NCBI GenBank assembly: GCA_023375675.1
Contig: JALQBC010000001.1
Location: 1,364,001 to 1,428,000, forward strand
DNA: 64,000 nt
Reading direction: 5' to 3'
DNA from: Cytospora piceicola
Lineage: Eukaryota; Ascomycota; Sordariomycetes; Diaporthales; Cytosporaceae
The translations under genes and the position numbers were made by a program. The stretch's first letter is position 1, and each line of letters opens with the position of its first letter. The notes under the pieces were generated by a model. The model did not search any database. It was not told the DNA's origin and was given only the letters and a program-made list of their open reading frames with translations. Below are positions 1 through 12,158 of the stretch, in pieces.

Positions 1-734
1 TTATAGCTAAGAGCTTAGTTATAACCCTTTAGTTAAAATTATAGCTAAAGTCGTTATCGGTAAGCTACGTTTTAAAAAAAGTATTTAGCTTATCGTCAAG
101 CTTTTTTAAAAAGTCTTATTTAAAGAGTTCTTTCTTTAAAGTATTTAATAGTAATAGCCTAAGCTATTTATAGAACTCGGTAATATCGTAGGTAACTACC
201 GAGTTAAAGTCTTCGATAACTTTAAAGTAGTAGATATCTTAAACGTAACGGTTAAAAGGCTAGCTTTAAATAATACATAATACTTTATATACTATAAAAG
301 TCTTAAGCTTAATATACTTTTTTAGCTAGTCGGGGAATATAAGCTTAATAGTAAGTATTTATATCTCTTTTATATATACTTTATACTCAAGGTAGTTATA
401 AACGGTATTATTAACTTATAGTATAACCTATATTACCTTTATATATTAGTTAACCCGGATAAAGCGTTTAAAAGACTATATAATAATACCGAAGTTTTAA
501 AGATATTAGACTTAGATATCGTAGTAATAATAATAGTAAAGGTTTAAGCCGGCGGATCTATACTATTAGTTTAGTACTAAAACGTTAATATTAAATATAC
601 TATCGTTAAACTTAGAAATATATATAGCTTTCTTTAATAAGGTTATACCGGCGTAGATCGATAAAACCGACAGAAAGGCCTTTTTTAAAATAGTAACTAA
701 AAAGCTATTAAATAGTTAGCTTATAATATAAAAG

Positions 735-865
735 TTATTAATACTAAATAGTACGAATAGGGGAAGGACTATTAGTATTATTTAATACTAATAAGAGAAA
801 AGATTATTAGTACTAAATAGTACGAATAAGATTAAGGGTTATTAGTATTAAATAGTATTAACGAG
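735..865. repeat. Second cluster of the TTAGTA.TA.ATA.TA palindrome in E1
   Basis: Four or five degraded copies of the palindrome seen at 4562-4880 occur here, such as TTAGTATTATTTAATACTAA at about 770-790. They are separated by G/A-rich spacers of the type AGAGAAAAGA. A further pair is at 2697-2750. This cluster lies just past the low-coordinate side of the SNF2-like frame, so the clusters bracket that frame. Confidence 0.65.
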
Positions 866-1734
866 AAAAAGACTTATACTTATAGTTACTTTTAAAAAGT
901 AACGACTATAACTAAGGTTTTCTTTTATTTAACGGCTTATTTAATAACTAGCTTTAGTATACAGTAGTTAATTAGTAACTTATAGATAATACGGCTAAAG
1001 ACAGCTTTTTACTCGGTAAGGATAAAGTCGTATAGGTTAAATCTATATATAAAGAGCTAAAGGTACGATAAGCTTAAATCCCCGGTACTATAGAGAATAG
1101 CGTTTATATATTTTATATTAAAAGAGATCGGGCTATCGCTTTAGTTAGCTATTTCTTTAACGGCTTATCGAGTACTCTTTTTTTTTCTTTTACCGCCCTT
1201 TACTCGAACTAACTAAATTCCAGACTTAATAAAGTCGTTTATAGTAACTTCTTTCGGTATATTCCTTATAACGTTCCTATTTAATATAACGTTATAACTA
1301 AGTATATTTATCGATACGATTATTAGTATATAGAAAATGCCGGCGTTTAAATAAAGCGCTACCTTTTTACCGTTATCGATAGCTGCCTTAACTTAGCTTT
1401 TTTTTAAAAGCAGCTTAATCTTATTCTTAACTACGCTAGCGTTATTATCGTTTAACATAAAGTCTTAAAAATAGTTATTTATATAATCGTTTATAAAATG
1501 TTTATTAATTCTGTATTTTAGCTTATATATCTTTACTATATACGAAGGGATATTATCGTAAAAGTAAACTAGTTAAAGCTTACCGTTAATATACTTAAAA
1601 AAGCAGATAATTATATTTATCCCTTAACGTATTCCGATATATTAAAGTATCGCTTTTATAATATCTCGGCTATTATAATCCTCGCCGGTATTCTGTATAC
1701 TTTATAAACCGAAAAGTAACGCTTACTACTACTA

Positions 1735-3260
1735 ACTATAATATATATATATATAAGTAAGCGCCGTTTTTTATTTTTAAAATATAGCTTTCGGTAAGAA
1801 CTTTAAAACGTTATTTTTAATATCTATTATAAGCTTTTTTTTAAAAAAGGCTATACTATTTAAGTCTATATTTTACTAAAACAGAAAAATAAAACTACAG
1901 TAGTTTATAATTTTATTAATAATAGGCATAGCGGATATTATAATTAAAAAGGTTAAGCTAATCTTTCTATCTTTATAGTTTAGCTAGTAGGCTATATAGA
2001 TTACTATATATATAAGCCGGGACTATCCGGTATAAAGGTTTTATACTATTTAATACTTATTAAGGATAATATATTAAAAGTAGAATTTAAGCGAAAACTA
2101 TATTATTTAGTAACGGTTAAAAAACTTAAGTATTATAGGTTTATCTTTTTTTATCTTTTCGTTTATAAATATTAAAGGCTTACTAGTATTTATTTATATA
2201 AAGAGTAGTTTATTATAGATATTAATAAGGATTCCGAGCTTTTCGCCGAATAAATTAACTCGGTACCTAACTTTTATACTATTATTATTAACTTAGTTAT
2301 TTTACTCGGATAGCTTATCGTTAATATTATTACTAGTACGGTTAGCGTTATAGGCTTTTCGGTTTTTTAAAGCGCGAAACTTAAAGTTTACTTCTTTCTT
2401 ATTAAAAGGTAAGTTTAGCTTTTATACTATATCCGCCTTACGTTAAAAGGACTCGTTCTTATATATATCCGATACTATTTTATAAATATAAGCTATCTTC
2501 TTTTCGTTAAACTTTCGGATTAAATTTTATATATCGTATTCTTATAAGCTATAGTCGAATAGCAGATTACCCTTTTCTTTAATAAAGCTAAGGCTTTAAG
2601 TTTTTTTTAGTATTTAAAATACTAAAGTAAAATAAAAAAAGAGCTAAATCTTATATATATTCTATTTTATATTTAACCGTTAACAGTTAATTAAAGCAGT
2701 TAGTATTAAATAATACCGATAAGAAAAAGGATATTAATACTATTTAATATTAACCTTAAAGCTTAAATCTTACCTTCGAGGTATTTTTCTTTTAAATAGT
2801 AAGCTTTATCTCGGTATAAAGTTAGTCGGTTATTATTATAGCCTGTTAAAAACCGAGGTTATAGCTAATATTACTTTTCGAACTATAGTAAAACCGGATA
2901 TAAAAGGTTTTTAATAAGAAGAACCGGTAAATTTCGTCGAAGTACTACTCGATAATAATAATAGGTAGTATAAGTATTATAGGTATATATAACTTTATAC
3001 GCTTTCCGGTATCTTTATCTTCAGTAAGGTTTAGCTTAGTTAAAACAGCTAAACGGTTATTAATAGCTACTTTACGTTTTATTAGGAAAACGAAGGTTTT
3101 ACCTATACCGACCTTATTAGTAAGTAGGGCGTTATATATCGCGTTATCTATTATAAGTTATAGGTAGTATATATTTAGTTAGCTAGTTAGTATATAAACT
3201 ATATTAAAGTAGGTTAATATTAAAAAGTACGGAAAGCGTTAATATTAATATTAATAAGTA
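1735..3260 (-). pseudogene. RIP-ruined SNF2-family helicase-like frame of E1
   Basis: Reading the minus strand through TAA/TAG stops gives a coherent frame. At about 3090-3130 it reads LLTNKVGIGKT, which fits the SNF2 Walker A motif (LLADEMGLGKT-like). It is followed about 40 residues later by a stretch of the form PIILILP...IEQ.FDEIYRFF, which fits motif Ia and its surroundings. At about 1915-1950 it reads SAMPIINK, which fits motif III (S.TPI.N). The frame has many TAA/TAG codons in place of Gln/Trp and no obvious start. I did not find a convincing DEAH motif or C-terminal helicase lobe; sequence down to about 870 may belong to it. SNF2 proteins are DNA translocases; a role in the element's transposition is inference. 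The copy cannot be functional. Confidence 0.65.
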
Positions 3261-4561
3261 CTAACTAGGAAATAAAGCTTACTAATAATCTAAAACTCTT
3301 TAAGTTTAATATCGTATAAGTTTAAAGGCTTCTTATCTTTATTATTTCGCCGGTTTACGCGAAGGTTTTAATATTTAACGTCGCCTTCGGCCTTTTTATT
3401 ATATATATTAAGTTTATCGAGTATAGTTATAAAATCGATATTAATCGAGAGTTAAAAAGGTAAAAGACTTAATATTACGTAATATTATTTTAGTCTGTTT
3501 TAATACTTACTTTATATAAAAGCGCCGCTATCGTTTTTATCGACCTTTTTATTATCTTTTTTAATACTTATAGTAAGTATAGCGGTATTTATATTAAGGC
3601 TAGCGATATACTACTCGATATTAAAGATCTCGGGTAATAAGATTTTAAAGTTTTAAAAAATATCCTTATTCCGGATAGACGTAATATATAGCTTTTTTAA
3701 AAGACTTTAAGTATAAATCTCTTCGATTATAGCTAATACCGTCTAGTAGTCTATAAAAGGAATATTAGCTATAATGTCGAAGACCTCGGCTTTATAGTTT
3801 TATTAACGGCTTTTTATATAGCCGTAGTTTAGCCGGCTATATTAAAACGCTTTAGCTAAGAATCTTATATAGCGTTAAAGGTTTTAATAAGCGTTTTTTA
3901 AAGCTTTAATAAAAACGTTTCTTATTTTATCGCGTAGTTAACAGAATACCGCGGATATATCTATAACCGATTAAAAGGCCGTGTTATTCGGGATACTTTT
4001 AGCGTTATCGCCTATAAATCGTTTATATTATATAATAGTAGTATATATATAAGTTTAAATAGTGTTTTCGTTACCGGAAGGCTTCTTATTCGAATTTAAC
4101 CTACCGGACTTTTTAATAGTAATAGACTTAAAGGTATATTACTATCGGATATATACTAGGTATAATATAAAGCTACGAAATAAGTTATTATATAAAAAGC
4201 TTTACAGAAATTTTTTATTTAGTTTATAACGTTTATACTATTTAATACCTTTTATATTTAGGTAGATGTTTATAAGGTAATAAGCGAGGTATTATAAGAT
4301 CGCTATATTTATAGTTATGTTTATATTAATCTTTTTAAGTTAAGGTATCTTAATATTATTATTTTTAATTAAGTAAACCGGCTATTTCGGGTTATTAAAC
4401 ACCGATTTATAGATCCGCTTTAAGTTAAAGTTTTAAAACCTTTCGACTAGTTCGATATATTGTCTGTATGCGTTTATTAAGGTGTACGGGTGTGATTAGA
4501 ACTTATGTAGTTTAGCTTTAATTAAGGGGCTGTAGAACGTGTACGTTATAAAGTTATTAGT

Positions 4562-4880
4562 ATTATTTATAAGTAGTTAGCATTAAATAGTGCTAAAATC
4601 ATCGAGGTCTATCGGCACTATTTAGTGCTAAGTTAATTAATTAAGTCCTGTTAGCACTAAATAGTACTAAAATTATCGAAGTCGGTTAGCACCGGATAGT
4701 GCTAAGTTTATTAAGGTCTGTTAGTATTAAATAGTGCTAAGTTTATTTAAGTCCTGTCGGTATTAAATAGTACTAAGATTATCGAGGTTTATTAGTACTA
4801 AATAGTATAAGATTATCGAGGTCCGTTAGTATTAAATAGTGCTAAAATTATTAGGGTTTATCGGTACTATTTAATACTAA
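4562..4880. repeat. Array of an imperfect 20-bp palindrome TTAGCACTAAATAGTGCTAA
   Basis: At least eight copies of TTAG.A.TA.ATAGT.CTAA, each an inverted repeat centred on TAAATA or TATTTA, are spaced by about 15-25 bases that often read TTATCGAGGTC or TTATTAAGTCC. The least mutated copies read TTAGCACTAAATAGTGCTAA. Variation among copies is almost all C/T or G/A, as expected from RIP. Further copies lie at about 735-860 and 2697-2750 in the same element. Confidence 0.8.
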
Positions 4881-4959
4881 CCGGATATAAAAGAAAGGGG
4901 TCGTTTATTTATTAATATAAGTCTAGTATATATATATATATTTTACTTTATTAAGGCTA

Positions 4960-5640
4960 AGGATTTCGCCGATAATTTCTGTATTTTTCTTAGTAGCTAT
5001 AAGCGAGTAGAATAATATAACTTTATTATACTTACGGCCGATAAAGTTAAAGTTACTCTTTATTTTATCTTTAAAAAGGCTCTAAGGCTACTTTTTCTAA
5101 AAAGTAAAGGCGTTCGGTATCGGGTTTTACTAATTTAAAATTAAACAGTTACTTTTATCCTTTTTAATATAGATCTTATATATAAGTAAAAATTTAAAAT
5201 TTATAAAAAGCCTATACTTTTATAATATATTCGAAGTATTAGCGATAGCTTTAAGCGTTATTTTATCGATAACCTCCGGGAATTATTTTAGGTTTAAGAG
5301 AATAAGTAGTATTTCTAAGTTTCGGTTTAGTTTAAAATAGTTTTATAGAAACTAAATCGTAATAGTATTAACAGCTTCGGTCTTTTAAGCTTTATACGTA
5401 TTACTAAATATAATATTAATAGGTATATTAAGTTTAAGCTGCTTATTATCGTTACTTAAAGCGGTAATATTATTTAACCTTTTCTTACTCGAGCAGTAAG
5501 ATAAGGTAAAAGGCTCGGCTAAGGCTTTTAGCTTAACTAAGGCCTTTAGCTTAGCCGGGGCCTTTAGCTTTACCTTAGCTTTCCTTTTTTTAAGCGGTAT
5601 TTTCGATCTAGCTTTTAAATCTGCTTTATAGTTTTAACCT
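4960..5640 (-). pseudogene. RIP-ruined frame with KLKA repeats in E1
   Basis: The minus strand read through RIP-type stops starts with a basic Lys/Ala-rich stretch containing repeats of KLKA (about 5520-5620; several copies of GGCCTTTAGCTTA in plus orientation). It continues as a Leu/Ile/Asn-rich frame to about 4960. It lies upstream, in coding sense, of the SNF2-like frame and is separated from it by the palindrome array at 4562-4880. It could be a separate gene or an N-terminal exon. I do not recognise the family. Confidence 0.35.
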
Positions 5641-5884
5641 TTAATTTTAAGTTAATACCTATTAATATAAGCTAACGGCTAAAAGGTTAAGAAAGTTAGT
5701 TATAAAAAAAAGGAATTAAATCGAAGACGAAAGGGTAAAGAAGTAAGTTTATATAGCTAAAGGTTTCGGCGTAAGTATACTACCCGGTAAAACCTCGGAA
5801 CAGGTTCGACCGCCGAGGCAGGCGCTAAGGCTATATAAGCTATAGAACCCTTAACCCTTACAGGAACGGTTCTAGCCTTAAAAG

Positions 5885-6144
5885 GAAAAGGCTAGATAAA
5901 GGGTCTTACCTCGAAAATACTCGAGATATATATACTTTAGAAACCTGTTCTAAGGTAGATATCGAAATTACTTTAGAAGCAGGTCTTAACCTCGAGATAC
6001 ACTCTAAAAATATATATTATACTCGAAAATATACTTTAAAAACATATATTATACTCGAAAATACACTCTAAAAACATATATAAGATAATGTCTTAAGAGC
6101 CGAAACCTGCTAAAATCGGAAATTATCGCCTTACGTTATCGAGG
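5885..6144. repeat. Right terminus of E1, homologous to the E2 TIR
   Basis: From about 5930, ACTCGAAAAT / CACTCTAAAAACA units recur at ~30-35-bp spacing, as in the E2 right TIR. The outermost ~50 bases run from GCCGAAACCTGC to the final ATCGAGG at 6144. Compared with the E2 end, differences are nearly all C-to-T or G-to-A. The E2-type GGTCGGTCCG subterminal array is not seen next to this end. Confidence 0.8.
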
Positions 6145-7468
6145 TGGGCTTGCACGATGCGCTGATTGGGGTAGTCATCTTTTTCTCTGTACTTAACACT
6201 ATCACAGTCGGACTCCGGATATATGTCCGCACCACCCTCGCAAGAGGGGGGGCACTTGGCTGGGATGATGTTGCCGTCGTGATCACATATGTAAGTTTTA
6301 GACCAGCGATCCCGAGATACTAGTCTCAACTTTGGTTCTGATATGTCGGGAAAATAGGTAGGCTTGATCTTACTTTGTGGGTTGACGTTCCCCACGGTAC
6401 ACTACGGATACGTATCGTACGACGAGAAGCCATGGCACAACGCCAACAAGGCGATGAAGGTTGGTTTATTTTGGAAGAAACCCCATTTCTCTGATCCTTA
6501 CCTAAAAGCAATGGACAGTACAATTTTGCAATGACCGACGTCTGCTACATTACCTCAGGCATCGTCAAGGTCAGCGTGGCGCTAGTACTCTATCGCCTCG
6601 ACCCTCGTCGCCTCATCCGCTTCACTCTTATCGTCGATATCATCGTCTGCTCTATGTGGACTATCGTTTCCACTCTCGTCCTCAGCTTAGGATGTATGGA
6701 TCAGAGCCCCAGCGCGTTCAGCAAACCTGTGTGCCAGAATACCAAGTACGCCCAGGAGGCATCCTATATTATCTTCGATTTGTTCCATGTGCTGCTACCA
6801 ATTGTGATCTTGTGGAAAGTCCAGATCAGCAGGAGGCAGAAGTGGAGTATTGTATGCTTATTTGGTGTTGGGCTCCTGTAAGTCAAACCCTGAATCCAAT
6901 TCCCCCTTCTCCACATCATGGTCCAGCCCTAGAGCCAGTCCCCCCCAAACTAGAACCTGTCACTCTGTTCTAATACTATCATTGATATAGTGCTGCCGTA
7001 GCTGCGATTATGAAGCTTGAGGTCTACGTCGAAGTTTACCACCCCACCGCGGCGACGGACCCTGTCGCACTATGGTATCGGGGCGGGATATGGGCCCTCT
7101 CTGAACACGGCCTGTCCCTGTTCGCCAGCTCCATCCTCGCCCTGCGGCCATTGTCCAAGTACATCTCAAACGGCTGGACGACCTTCACTAGCACTCTGTA
7201 TGGCAGCAGCAAGAGCAGGAACTCCTCAGACCTCGAGACTCAAAGCTGGCTGTCAAAGAACTCGAGCCGGTCAAAGAAGCCCGAGTCTGCAGAGCTGAAC
7301 ACGATCGGTGTCCGCAACGATGTTTCCGTATACAGTGAATACAACGTGGCGGATTTATTGACACATCCGGTATATGTTGCGGAGGCGTATAATGAGAGCC
7401 ACGGGAGTCAGAAAAGGTTGTTTGAGGGGAAAAGAGGACATTATACGGTGACAGAAGATTACCTTTGA
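6145..7468 (+). pseudogene. 5'-truncated Pth11-like rhodopsin-domain membrane receptor gene
   Basis: Exons are about 6145-6290, 6358-6459, 6519-6877 and 6991-7468, joined by introns of 67, 59 and 113 bp with GT-AG ends; all junctions keep frame. The product (~360 residues) has the fungal rhodopsin-domain layout: TM1 beginning DALIGVVIFFSVLNTI, the hallmark GWDDVAVV after R-rich loops, TM segments around TDVCYITSGIVKVSVALVLY and LFHVLLPIVILWKVQI followed by RRQK, and GGIWALSEHGLSLFASSI near the last helix. It ends in a Ser-rich cytoplasmic tail. Family members are plasma-membrane receptors or sensors, with Pth11 acting in surface sensing. The expected start codon and first few residues are missing, because element E1 ends where the N-terminus should be, so the gene was cut by the insertion. 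The retained frame is otherwise clean, with no RIP. Confidence 0.85.
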
Positions 7469-8626
7469 GTTTGTTTAGTGTGTATACACTCTACTAAGTA
7501 CATGAATTGTACATATGTACGTAGTGAAGAATGACCAGTACTTCAACTTGAGCCAACCCAATCCTTTGGGAGGCTGGTTACCATCCTGTTGTAAAAACCG
7601 TATACTTCAACCTGTGCGAGCTGCGGAGTGTGGTGCTTATTTTAGATTGTGTCACCTGGGTATCAAAGAAAATAAAGCAGAAGAGGCAACTTCAATTATG
7701 GTGTGTCTTTGAGGTTGAACTGTTTAGAGCTTCTGCACTTCACCAATATGTTCTAGGTATTCAATTGATTCCCACGCTTAACATAATGGGGGTAACATAA
7801 CAAACAGGGGTATCGAATGATAACATGTACCTGCCGACCAACCCTTATCTGTCACCAGACTCCAGGCTCTAAGCTCCCAGTGTCAGCTCAGGGAAATTCA
7901 GGAGTTATAGCTGGAATATATTTACTCAGCCCTGTACAAGCCGCGACACCTTATAGGTATCTCTTATAGAGTTAGTCTACCCGCCTGCACATGTGTACTT
8001 ACTGAGTTCAGTCCATTATGTCTAACACAGCTTGAGCATGTAGTCATCGCTGCTTGTCTGATGTGAAATTGGTAGATATAGGATTTACTCACTCGACCTG
8101 TCAAAGGTAGGAGATACTTCATATAAGGTTATCAAAGTCGGTAAGATTAAGGCTCACAGTCGGAGACATCACTACCGAAGAAAAGCAAGTCGGGTGTGTG
8201 CATACTGATTTCGGGGACTCGAAGTCCAAACGAAGGCGCCCGTAGCCAGGAGCTGTCACGAAATAAGCAGGAGGTGCTCCACAGCTAAGCAAAATTTCTC
8301 TTGAATGCGAGTGAATCACATTGTCCCATGAGCCACCTAAGTATGTCCCAGCGCCTAGCCAGTAGGCGTTCGACTCTCAGTGTAGGTACGTAGCCTGGCG
8401 GGTCATGCCAAAATTAATTGAGTGCCCCAGGGTTCTTGAATAGTTCCCATGTGAAATATTTAAACCCGCCTTCGATTTCGGACAGCTGCAGCACAAACTC
8501 TCCCTCCTTAAACACCAACCTTCCACCATCGATGCCACATCTGCTTGCAACGAGCACAGCAGACCAACATCATCCTCTTCCTTTCTCAATCATCTCTTCA
8601 CTCAATCAATCATTTCAACAATCGAA
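7469..8626. other. Intergenic region upstream of the Myb-like gene
   Basis: No convincing gene; the small frames present overlap on both strands and lack coding bias. The last ~120 bases before 8627 are C/T-rich with CAATCA and CCACCATC-type stretches typical of a fungal 5' leader. I see no clear regulatory motif. Confidence 0.6.
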
Positions 8627-9505
8627 ATGGCAGGTAACGGTGACAACGGTACCCCTCCTTCGACCCCCAAGGGCGCTGGTGGTGGCTACGCCTCGCTCAC
8701 TCCTCGCGAGAACGAGATCCTGGCCAAGGTCATGAACTGCCTGAAGTCGCCCCCCGAGGTATATCCAGTCCTCTATACCTTCCCCTGTCTCTGCCTCAAA
8801 TAACAATCTCGACTGACGATTTGCTTCACTTGCACAGGTCGACTATGAGAAGCTGGCTGGCGAGGTCGGTATGTCCCACCCGCGCTCCGCTGCCAACGCT
8901 TGGTAAGTAAAACACCCTCTTCCCTCCCTCCCCCTCCGCCTCCGCCTCCGTCACACATTCACATGAAGTGGTGTTCAAATCACTGACCTCCTTTGAATAG
9001 GGGTGCCATCAAGAAGAAGATGGGTTGGACCGGTACTCCTGGAGCTTCCAAGTCTACCGCGGGTGCGAAGCGCAAGAAGTCTGTTGCAACCAACGACGAC
9101 GAGTCTGACGATGACGACGACGAGGAGCCCTCTCCTGCGAAGAAGCCCAAGGCCCCCACCAAGCCCCGCAAGAAGGCCCCCGCGACCCTTAAGAAGGCAG
9201 CCCCCGCTCCCAAGAAGGGCAAGGCTGCTTCTACCGCCAAGTCTTCTGCTATCACCAAGGACTCTTCTGAGGAGGAGGACCAGAGCAGCGAGGACACCAA
9301 GGTTGAGAAGAAGGCCGCTCCCACCAAGAAGGGCAAGGCTGCTACCGCCTCCAAGGCCGCTGCTGTTGTCAAGAAGGCCTCTGATGAGGAGAAGGAGGAG
9401 CAGGACACTGACTCTGTCAAGGAGGAGGTGAAGGCTGAGACCGTCGAGAACGATGAGGCCGACGACGATGGTGAGGTCAAGGGCGAGGTTGAGGGCGAGG
9501 TCTAA
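8627..9505 (+). CDS. Myb/SANT-like nuclear protein with acidic and lysine-rich tail
   Basis: Three exons, 8627-8758, 8838-8902 and 9001-9505, with introns of 79 and 98 bp and GT-AG ends, encode a protein of 233 residues. Residues ~20-73 form a small helical DNA-binding-like module (YASLTPRENEILAKVM, then VDYEKLAGEVGM and RSAANAWGAIKKKMG), the pattern of the fungal 'Myb-like DNA-binding domain' found in many Pezizomycotina nuclear proteins. The rest is low complexity: KKPKAPTKPRKK-type basic segments alternate with runs of Asp/Glu (DESDDDDDEE), so nuclear import and chromatin association are likely. The start at 8627 is the first ATG after a C/T-rich leader and gives the domain intact. The target is unknown. 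The gene shows no RIP although it lies between two RIP-saturated elements. Confidence 0.88.
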
Positions 9506-12158
9506 ACCCTAGGCCCCGCCATCTCACCATTCTCTACGACATCATCGCTTGCAGTTGAGGTCTGGAATCACAAAGGACCGTTGTTCTTGGGAGATATCGA
9601 GCTCTATGAAGCAGGTGGACATGGGAGGGGACACTGCGATTTGTTACATGGTTAAGACTCGATTGATATGATTTGAAAGCCTAGCTTCTGGGCCAAGAAA
9701 CAATAAGATGTGCTTGGTTGCACATTGCAAATAAGTTGAAGCTCTCATAAATGTCCTGTGACTCGTTTGCCTACCACAAGGCTGTGACAAGTACCAGTTG
9801 ACCCCTCCAAAAACTCATCTTGGTATGTTTTGTGGCTTGAATTCCTTTTTCAGATCTATTTCAGGCAATTCATAGGTACTGAAAGCCTTGTGGAACATAT
9901 AATGGGCCCCTATCTGATGATGACAACTCACCCTAATGGAAAGCTGACAGATCACAACACAAACATTTGAAGCTGTCGACAACGAGACCCGATACCATCC
10001 TCCAATCTCTCTTGAGGTACATTCCCTGGTGAGTGCTATGGCATCAGGGAGATCTCCTGATGATGTTTGGTTTCTCCTTATCTGACCCTTTTTCAGGTTC
10101 CACCTTCGCCCACAAAGCTCCGAAGCTGGCCCTAAAGATGAAAGCTGCTCAGCACCTGGGAAACCTATCCTGCCCAGTTGGGCACCTTCCCGCCCTCGAT
10201 CCTGCTTCCGCTCTTCCTGTCCCTCGACTCCAGCGTCCCCTCCACTCAAAATCTACCGATACTACATCCAATCCTTGGGTATCTTTGTCTAACAAGGCGT
10301 CTATTCCTACTGTCGGAGAGACTCGTTCGCACACGAACCACGTCAATATCTTGCCCACCTGGGCACTATTTCTCAGTCCTGGAATTACCATTCAAATAAC
10401 ACTCTATGAGCAAAGAATCTTGCAATGTCCCTCTCCAATGAGCCATGTACAAGCCGACTTGAATTGACAAAGATATCACACCTAGAGTGGCCATCGCTGA
10501 AGCCCCCCCCCCCTGCAAATCACAACCCTAACCCCATTCAAAGGAGCATTCTGGATTTTGACAGAAATGTAAGACCATTGAACTCTACTGCCTAATACCG
10601 CAACATCCATTCCGCAACATTGAACAAGAAGAACCAGCGCCACAATCCCATTGTCGCCACAGAGATAAGGATTTTCTATATGATTGGGCATACAATGCTG
10701 AGGCCCGGGGTTATAACTGCACGATTGCGTGGTGTGGACAGGGGAAGATCCGACAACGACCTCGCTCTGCATGAGCTCCAAATCCCTCCGACGTCATGAT
10801 TCCAGATGTTTTCCTTTCTGAGGGCTGCTGTGTCTGTCTGTGTGTGGGCTGCCCACACCCAAGTTACAGTTTGCACTTCGTGCCGGGGCTGAACTGGACA
10901 CCCACCATCATTGTGGCCGCCTTCACTGAGGTCCTGCCCCCAGAGACACATGAAAGACAGACACGACACCCAGGGTTCTGGTTGCAGGGAGAAACGATCG
11001 AAGATGTCTTCGACACAGGCCATGGGCTTGATGATGGGTGGACGTTGAGCTAAGGTTTTCCCAAGACCCACCGAATATCCACTTCCCCAGATTCCAAGAA
11101 AGCCAAGACACCGAGCGGCGTATGGCATCGCGACAATCCGACGTCTTGTCAGCCCTAAAGCTACAAATCTTGACTATTCCTGGGAAGGCCATTATACGTC
11201 CCAGGAGCGAACATGGCATGATGGAAAGAAGATCCCACAGGTTTGTGTTTCATCAACATGAATTGTCGGTATCCAATGAGATAGAACCGGATAAGGCGGT
11301 TAAGACAGCCGATTCAGACGACGAGTTGCTTCAAATGTCGTCCCAGCACACGTCGATCCCAAAGAAATCCCCGGTATTCCCTTCTCGTGGCTGCCCTGGC
11401 CATCGATATGCTTGGCTCCAAGCTGAACCTCCTCCTGAGGCCCTCGAAAGGCTCTTCTCTGATCTACACCAGAGAAACCATACAACCGCTTGAGCTTCAG
11501 CCTCCACCAGTCAACCCCCTCCCTCCTCCATCTGAGTCCGAGGGGGGGATAACTATATTGGATAGCTCAAGGCCGTACTATTGGCCAGCGTCGCCATTCA
11601 CTCAAGCACATTCATGTTTCCTACTAGAGGCCTGTGATAAGCCACTGGATGGCGCCACAATGCGCCCGTATCTCTCTTTCTGGACTACTGCTACCAGGAC
11701 ATGGCCTGGTCTTACCATAAATCTATCCATCGAAGTATATACGTCCTTACCCCGGTGAGCACTCATGCCACAGTAAGCTTACCTGGCACTACATGCCCTA
11801 TGCAGCCGAGATCCAACAGGTAGCTGACGCCAATCCTCACACCGGCCCCACCACCTCCTATGCTCAAGGTGCTTTCCCGAAGACCAGGGTCCTGCAGCTA
11901 CCCTTGTTGCTGATAGCTCCTTGCAGAGCTTCTGTGTCTATGAAAAGGACCATGATGCGCAGCTACATTTTCCCTGGCGTTTGTTGCGTCTTCACTTTTG
12001 TTTTTTTCTGGTCTGCACACGATAGCATCGCGGTCAGACGTTTCTAACACTTGCTTCTGCAACGGTATCTCCCAAGGCTTCCTCGATTCATAGTCTCGGT
12101 TCAATACATTGCACTCAGTAGCCTCCTGACTCTGGGGGTCTGAGTGACACGATCTATA
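9506..12158. other. 2.65-kb region without a supportable gene, upstream of the ammonium transporter
   Basis: Several open frames of 80-150 codons occur on both strands, but they overlap one another, show no family features and lack a third-base GC preference. I therefore read this as non-coding, including the Myb gene's 3' region and the transporter promoter. Four HGATAR motifs (binding sites of AreA/NIT2-type GATA factors) lie upstream of 12159, at 11279-11284, 11635-11640, 11911-11916 and 12020-12025. That is little above chance for this length, but is what a nitrogen-regulated transporter would be expected to carry. A run of ten C is at about 10504-10513. Confidence 0.5.

Larger units (their letters stand above)
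1..6144. mobile_element. E1: right end of a RIP-decayed large TIR element (left part outside window)
   Basis: The block is AT-rich, nearly free of CpA/TpG and of ATG, and no ATG-started frame of 60 codons lies in it, which fits strong RIP. Its last ~80 bases (about 6065-6144) match the right end of the central element E2 (52450-52529): both end with GCCGAAACCTGC, AAAATCGGAAATTA and a final TCGAGG. Both also carry short repeats of the form ACTCGAAAAT.CACTCTA. just inside the end. It therefore belongs to the same family as E2, although its inner sequence differs. The first non-element base is about 6145, inside a receptor gene. The left end is off the window, so size and target duplication are unknown. 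Confidence 0.85.

Noticed and set aside
6123..6395. A 90-codon minus-strand frame with several Cys, looking like a small secreted protein.
   Set aside because: It is the opposite strand of the receptor's first exons, which splice cleanly and give TM1 and the GWDD motif on the plus strand; it also runs into E1 and has no signal peptide.
8980..9480. A 166-codon minus-strand Ser/Leu-rich frame.
   Set aside because: It is the antisense of the Lys/Asp/Glu-rich tail of the Myb-like protein.
9815..11493. Open frames of 98-151 codons on both strands.
   Set aside because: They overlap one another, show no codon-position bias, no splice-consistent extension and no recognisable motif.
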